Source: Molanna angustata (lineage: Eukaryota; Arthropoda; Insecta; Trichoptera; Molannidae). Taken from it: DNA of 64,000 bases. A program made the translations under genes and the position numbers. Location: NCBI GenBank assembly GCA_963576475.1, contig OY754964.1, positions 7,163,486 to 7,227,485 of the forward strand. Reading direction: 5' to 3'. Shown here piece by piece: positions 63,501-64,000 of the stretch (the first letter of the stretch is position 1; each line of letters starts with the position of its first letter). Below the pieces are notes generated by a model. The model saw only the letters and a program-made list of their open reading frames with translations, searched no databases and was not told the DNA's origin.

Positions 63501-63691
63501 CGACATCTCTGAAATACGGTTGTGAGGGCAACACATTGCTGGAGCATGCTGTCGTCTACTGGGTAGGAGCCTGCGCAGGAGCGGTCCTCAGCATCTATCT
63601 GTACAAGTTGCCAGCCATACAGAAGTTCTTGAGAGGAACCAGTGAATTGAACGGAAGTGCTAACTTATGGGATGAAACTAAAGAGGAATGA
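45169..63691 (+). CDS. Aqp12L: Aquaporin, AQP11/12-like unorthodox class, split gene
   Basis: This gene encodes a six-helix channel protein of the unorthodox (superaquaporin) class, whose members often sit in intracellular membranes and pass water or glycerol. The coding exons are 52119-52302, 53893-54015, 54868-55019, 55632-55770 and 63462-63691, preceded by one of two first coding exons (45169-45219 or ATG 49613-49615). With the short start the sum is 831 bases, exactly 277 codons including the stop. The first pore loop has CPY (residues 93-95 of the short form) in place of NPA. The second has a regular NPA (210-212) in [11 protein letters not shown]. Acidic residues occur inside helices in WAELTGG and GAIIEG, as in the family. 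All listed introns are GT-AG and the phases match (1,1,0,1). The gene spans about 19 kb because its introns are full of transposons. Family call is strong; the promoter choice is inferred. Confidence 0.88.
45650..45830 (+). repeat. Dispersed repeat, copy of 1185-1345
   Basis: Begins AAATCTAGTGACTGAAAACATG-like (same terminus as near 11920) and continues with the shared body to GAGGCTTCGTAGCAG. Confidence 0.5.
46133..46412. mobile_element. piggyBac-like MITE flanked by TTAA
   Basis: TTAA at 46129-46132 and 46413-46416 flank the inverted ends CCCTTTGAACGCGT and ACGCGTTCAAAGGT. The TTAA target and the CCC-type ends are hallmarks of the piggyBac superfamily. The interior has a repeated GCGTAAATCGACTA word and no ORF. 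Confidence 0.75.
46660..46760. repeat. GT-rich microsatellite region
   Basis: Interrupted (GT)n and (GA)n runs. Minus-strand open frame over it is low complexity only. Confidence 0.8.
47384..47445 (+). mobile_element. SINE 3' fragment, third copy
   Basis: ATTGGGTGCGTGTTTAATTA and GACATAGTACCTGTTAGTTG match the end of the SINE at 6029-6200. Confidence 0.65.
47651..48569. other. AT-rich intronic or intergenic spacer
   Basis: An 80-codon frame at 48175-48417 shows no domain or splice support. Confidence 0.4.
48570..48785 (+). repeat. Dispersed repeat, homologous to 12125-12310
   Basis: Shares ATTTATTTCTCTACAACATA, AAAAATGCTGTAA and TGTGTGACGAACG...TTCACTAGAGAAATG with the other copy, with an internal TAAGGTAATTTT duplication. 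Confidence 0.6.
49240..49612 (+). promoter_or_regulatory. Second candidate promoter and 5' leader of the aquaporin
   Basis: A short CpG-rich patch (49250-49300, with repeated GTCG words) stands out in AT-rich DNA. It is followed by a leader reaching the ATG at 49613. No TATA box is evident at a suitable distance, so this would be a TATA-less start. This is inferred from composition and from the start codon and donor that follow. Confidence 0.35.
49613..49615 (+). CDS. Candidate one-codon first coding exon: ATG followed by donor GTAAAA
   Basis: ATG is followed at once by GTAAAA, a good donor. Joining it to the exon at 52119 gives [12 protein letters not shown] in frame, and the whole coding sequence then sums to a multiple of three. 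Single-codon first exons are known in eukaryotes, but a transcript is needed to confirm this one. Confidence 0.45.
49616..50287. other. Intron part, no recognised element
   Basis: AT-rich; nothing seen beyond short tacctacctac words. Confidence 0.4.
50288..50890. mobile_element. Foldback/MITE element with about 190-bp inverted arms
   Basis: The left arm (CAGCAGGTAACGATTGGATA, GAGATAACAGCTTTC, TTTTAACACGTCATTTATAG) is inverted at the right (CTATAACTGACGTGTTAAAA, CCAATCGTTGTTACCTGCTG). A half copy is at 15477-15645. No coding content. Confidence 0.65.
50972..51402 (+). mobile_element. Degenerate Helitron-like element
   Basis: Begins A|TCTTGATATGTATATAAAAA. It has the common inner words CCGCCCAACCGATTTCAATG and ends GCCCGGGCTCACCAG, where CTAG has become CCAG. 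No protein. Confidence 0.45.
51437..52035 (+). mobile_element. MITE-like element interrupted by a second MITE
   Basis: Aligns to 12630-12945 on both sides of an insert at 51687-51944. Ends CTATAGATTTTCATTATAATA and TATTATATGAAATCTATGG are inverted. Confidence 0.65.
51687..51944. mobile_element. MITE with 25-bp inverted ends, flanked by ATAT
   Basis: CGCACGGTGAGAATTAAAGT at the left is mirrored by ACTTTCATTCTCACAGTGCG at the right. ATAT flanks both sides. The related copy at 12630-12945 has the empty site. Interior has a TCGATTTAAGTA word and A/T runs. Confidence 0.75.
52119..52302 (+). CDS. Aqp12L: Aquaporin coding exon: N-terminus, helices 1 and 2
   Basis: Acceptor TTGACAG ends at 52118. 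The frame from 52119 runs [15 protein letters not shown] through a first hydrophobic helix, a [13 protein letters not shown] linker and the helix with [13 protein letters not shown]. Donor ATAA|GTATGT follows 52302, leaving one base of a split codon (phase 1). A stop (TGA) lies just before the acceptor, so the exon must be spliced at its 5' side. Confidence 0.82.
52388..52908 (+). mobile_element. Member of the GAGTGGGTTGTGGCC-ended family, short type
   Basis: Starts AAAACGAGTGGGTTGTGGCC followed by CTAAACTCCT and ends GTAGTGAGGAGTAAAA, so ACTCCT and AGGAGT replace the 11-mer pair of the long elements. Full-length relative of 21355-21875. It lies 86 bases after an aquaporin exon. Confidence 0.65.
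52909..53892. other. Aquaporin intron part
   Basis: 53395-53480 has Helitron-like words (GACCTGTTTATGAAGGTGGA, CCATCTCTTCGCAGG) related to 61700-62000. Otherwise nothing seen. Confidence 0.4.
53893..54015 (+). CDS. Aqp12L: Aquaporin coding exon: first pore loop with CPY
   Basis: The exon lies between acceptor TATTTCAG and donor GAAG|GTAAAT. It encodes a membrane segment ([15 protein letters not shown]) and the first pore loop, where [14 protein letters not shown] replaces the usual NPA box. CPY-type first motifs are characteristic of the AQP11/12-like class. Confidence 0.88.
54023..54535 (-). pseudogene. RTE-type LINE C-terminal fragment in an aquaporin intron
   Basis: The minus frame reads [51 protein letters not shown], [20 protein letters not shown] and [15 protein letters not shown]. 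These are ordered RTE boxes (K..iY...vrp.lTYG.E, LR...G..l.DR.RN, GRP..RW.D). It is 5'-truncated. Its 3' end lies 7 bases past the splice donor of the aquaporin exon. Confidence 0.85.
54868..55019 (+). CDS. Aqp12L: Aquaporin coding exon: helix 3 and following loop
   Basis: The exon lies between acceptor ATTTCAG and donor CTTCAG|GTAAAT. It encodes [18 protein letters not shown], a membrane segment, and an acidic loop ([19 protein letters not shown]). It enters in phase 1 and leaves in phase 0. Confidence 0.88.
55020..55631. other. Aquaporin intron
   Basis: A short duplicated piece around AATTCAAAGGTTTAAAG / AACTTATTTGTTTA at 55340-55440. No gene. Confidence 0.4.
55632..55770 (+). CDS. Aqp12L: Aquaporin coding exon: helices 4 and 5
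   Basis: The exon lies between acceptor AATTTTAG and donor GCTG|GTAATA. It encodes [19 protein letters not shown], then [19 protein letters not shown]. It leaves one base (G) of a split codon, which the final exon (CG...) completes as GCG alanine to give LVVAAFDYSGG, the expected family sequence. Confidence 0.88.
56130..56960 (-). pseudogene. RTE-type LINE fragment, longer copy in an aquaporin intron
   Basis: Minus-strand pieces read [14 protein letters not shown], then [52 protein letters not shown], and [20 protein letters not shown]. They run in the order of an RTE reverse transcriptase with several stops. A locally triplicated part (ATTTCTTACTCTGTCATACAT) at 56465-56590 is a recent tandem duplication. 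Confidence 0.82.
56961..57421. other. Aquaporin intron before the candidate cassette exon
   Basis: AT-rich, ending in a TA-rich branch/acceptor region; nothing else seen. Confidence 0.4.
57422..57523 (+). CDS. Candidate 34-codon cassette exon in the last aquaporin intron
   Basis: This is a stop-free segment of 102 bases between a good acceptor (ACCATTGCAG) and donor (CAAG|GTACAA). Both ends are phase 1, so it can be included or skipped without shifting the frame. Its GC is above that of the surrounding intron. The product ([13 protein letters not shown]... to CKVKLGQ) alternates polar and aliphatic residues like beta strands and does not look like an aquaporin helix. Inclusion would insert 34 residues just before the NPA loop. 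It could equally be a chance open segment, or an exon of an unseen gene. Confidence 0.35.
58000..58130 (+). CDS. Candidate alternative terminal exon (stop at 58128)
   Basis: After acceptor GTTGATTAG the frame that follows either 55770 or 57523 (both phase 1) stays open for 42 codons ([18 protein letters not shown]... to NISPFQI) and closes with TAA at 58128-58130. GC and codon mix are better than in flanking intron DNA. If used, the aquaporin would lose its NPA loop and last helix. No homology recognised. A MITE starts 8 bases after the stop. Confidence 0.33.
58138..58510. mobile_element. TA-flanked MITE with about 160-bp inverted arms
   Basis: The outermost sequence CCCCCTATTCAGTAACTATT is repeated inverted at the right end. 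TA flanks both sides (58136-58137, 58511-58512). The arms continue with ACTAAAATAGGAACGTTCT and GGAATAGGAACGTACCTATA. The TA duplication suits Tc1/mariner. Confidence 0.82.
58875..59515. repeat. 32-bp satellite, about 20 units
   Basis: Unit GCATACTTTATTACTTTTGA plus AATATAATATAT repeated with period 32 and very little divergence. Inside the last aquaporin intron. Confidence 0.95.
59549..59647. repeat. Inverted repeat, 33-bp arms
   Basis: TAACCATATTTGAATCATAA and following TTAGCTATAAAC at the left are mirrored at the right, with an inner smaller TAGCTAATTTATAGC palindrome. Confidence 0.8.
59940..60900. repeat. 132-bp satellite units containing TGGCCACAACCC
   Basis: The word (T)GGCCACAACCC...TTTTTATAT recurs near 60005, 60137, 60268, 60742 and 60877 with spacing 131-135. 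The array is split by a (CA)n-rich LINE tail at about 60395-60690. Confidence 0.65.
60398..60694 (+). mobile_element. (CA)n microsatellite and LINE-type tail
   Basis: About 190 bp of interrupted CA repeats, then TGTAATCAACATTGTATTG and (AATAAATA)n, like the 3' end of the LINE at 25152-25352. Confidence 0.65.
61285..62165 (-). mobile_element. Inverted, decayed relative of the tandem Helitrons
   Basis: Minus-strand sequence contains CTCCTAAACCGTTTGTCCG, AACTTTGGTGAATTGTCGAG, (CTT)n units spaced by about 140 bp, and a CCCGTCCCTTCAG minisatellite, in the same order as 18515-19623. Ends are not resolved. Confidence 0.6.
62166..63461. other. Last part of the aquaporin intron
   Basis: AT-rich with a short (CA)n at 62990-63020. 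No element or exon recognised before the final acceptor. Confidence 0.4.
63462..63691 (+). CDS. Aqp12L: Aquaporin final coding exon: NPA loop, helix 6, C-terminus
   Basis: Acceptor TTTTTTTCTAG precedes the exon. The frame gives [19 protein letters not shown] with the canonical NPA, then a linker with CEGNTLLEH, helix 6 ([18 protein letters not shown]) and an acidic, probably cytoplasmic tail ending ETKEE before TGA at 63689-63691. Confidence 0.93.
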
Positions 63692-63857
63692 TTAAAAAAT
63701 ATCTATATGAGTACCTATAGTTTCAAACTTGAACAAGTAAAATTAAAACAAAGGGCTCTAGAGTATGAAGAAATAACAAATTACAACCGTTAATCAGAAA
63801 AAAAAAAATGAAATACATTACACATAATCCATATAATAGTGTAATGTATGTTTTTAA

Positions 63858-63863
63858 AATAAA
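63858..63863 (+). promoter_or_regulatory. AATAAA poly(A) signal of the aquaporin
   Basis: A canonical AATAAA lies 167 bases after the aquaporin stop codon. Confidence 0.5.
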
Positions 63864-64000
63864 TTTGATTTCCAATGCTATAGACAAAAAATTAAAAGAA
63901 TTTACGTCTTTTGAATTATCCATTTATCTCTGTAAAAACAAAATGATCTGCAAAACAATAAGAATACATTTTCTAGTTTAATGAATTTGTACATAGTTAT

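Overview
The window reads as AT-rich nuclear DNA of an insect. The grounds are intron-split genes, an arthropod-type TATA plus TCAGT core promoter, an insect ionotropic receptor, an insect-type unorthodox aquaporin, and RTE retrotransposon tails ending in (ATG)n next to many taggtacctacc-type words. Lepidoptera fits best by composition, but this was not tested and another insect order is possible.

Only two host genes are clearly supported. (1) A single-exon divergent ionotropic receptor of 734 codons at 34800-37004 (+). (2) A multi-exon aquaporin of the AQP11/12-like class on the + strand. Its core exons are 52119-52302, 53893-54015, 54868-55019, 55632-55770 and 63462-63691. Two alternative phase-compatible first exons lie upstream: a TATA/Inr promoter at 44573-44606 with exons 44604-44871 and 45023-45219, and an exon ending in ATG at 49615. 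Two further candidate exons, 57422-57523 and 58000-58130, lie in the last intron and could make a cassette or an alternative C-terminus.

The rest is transposons and satellites. From 1 to 18 kb: decayed LINE ends (RTE and a CR1/L2-like family), a pogo/Tigger transposase tail, a SINE inside a LINE, a Helitron carrying a long (TA)n tract, and several MITE-like repeats. From 18.5 to 20.9 kb: two Helitrons joined head to tail, each with its own 18-bp minisatellite. From 23 to 31 kb: LINE and SINE copies and about 1.8 kb of (TA)n interleaved with palindromic modules. From 32.3 to 34.2 kb and 38.5 to 42.7 kb: two same-strand copies of a large element built from 313-bp monomers with defined ends. They flank the ionotropic receptor as direct repeats. 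The second copy sits inside a dead hAT transposon that also took a Harbinger-like MITE carrying a tRNA-like sequence. From 43.7 to 44.2 kb: a DD41D mariner-type remnant. From 46 to 47.7 kb: a decayed minisatellite hit by a TTAA-flanked piggyBac-like MITE. The aquaporin introns hold RTE copies, a TA-flanked MITE, a 32-bp satellite, a 132-bp satellite and an inverted Helitron relative.

The best candidate for something undescribed is the repeat-bearing element family that starts CGAGTGGGTTGTGGCC and ends GTGTGGAGAGTAAAA. Its terminal word recurs at unrelated repeats across the window. Second are the alternative promoters and hidden exons of the aquaporin. The two host genes show no evidence of working together.
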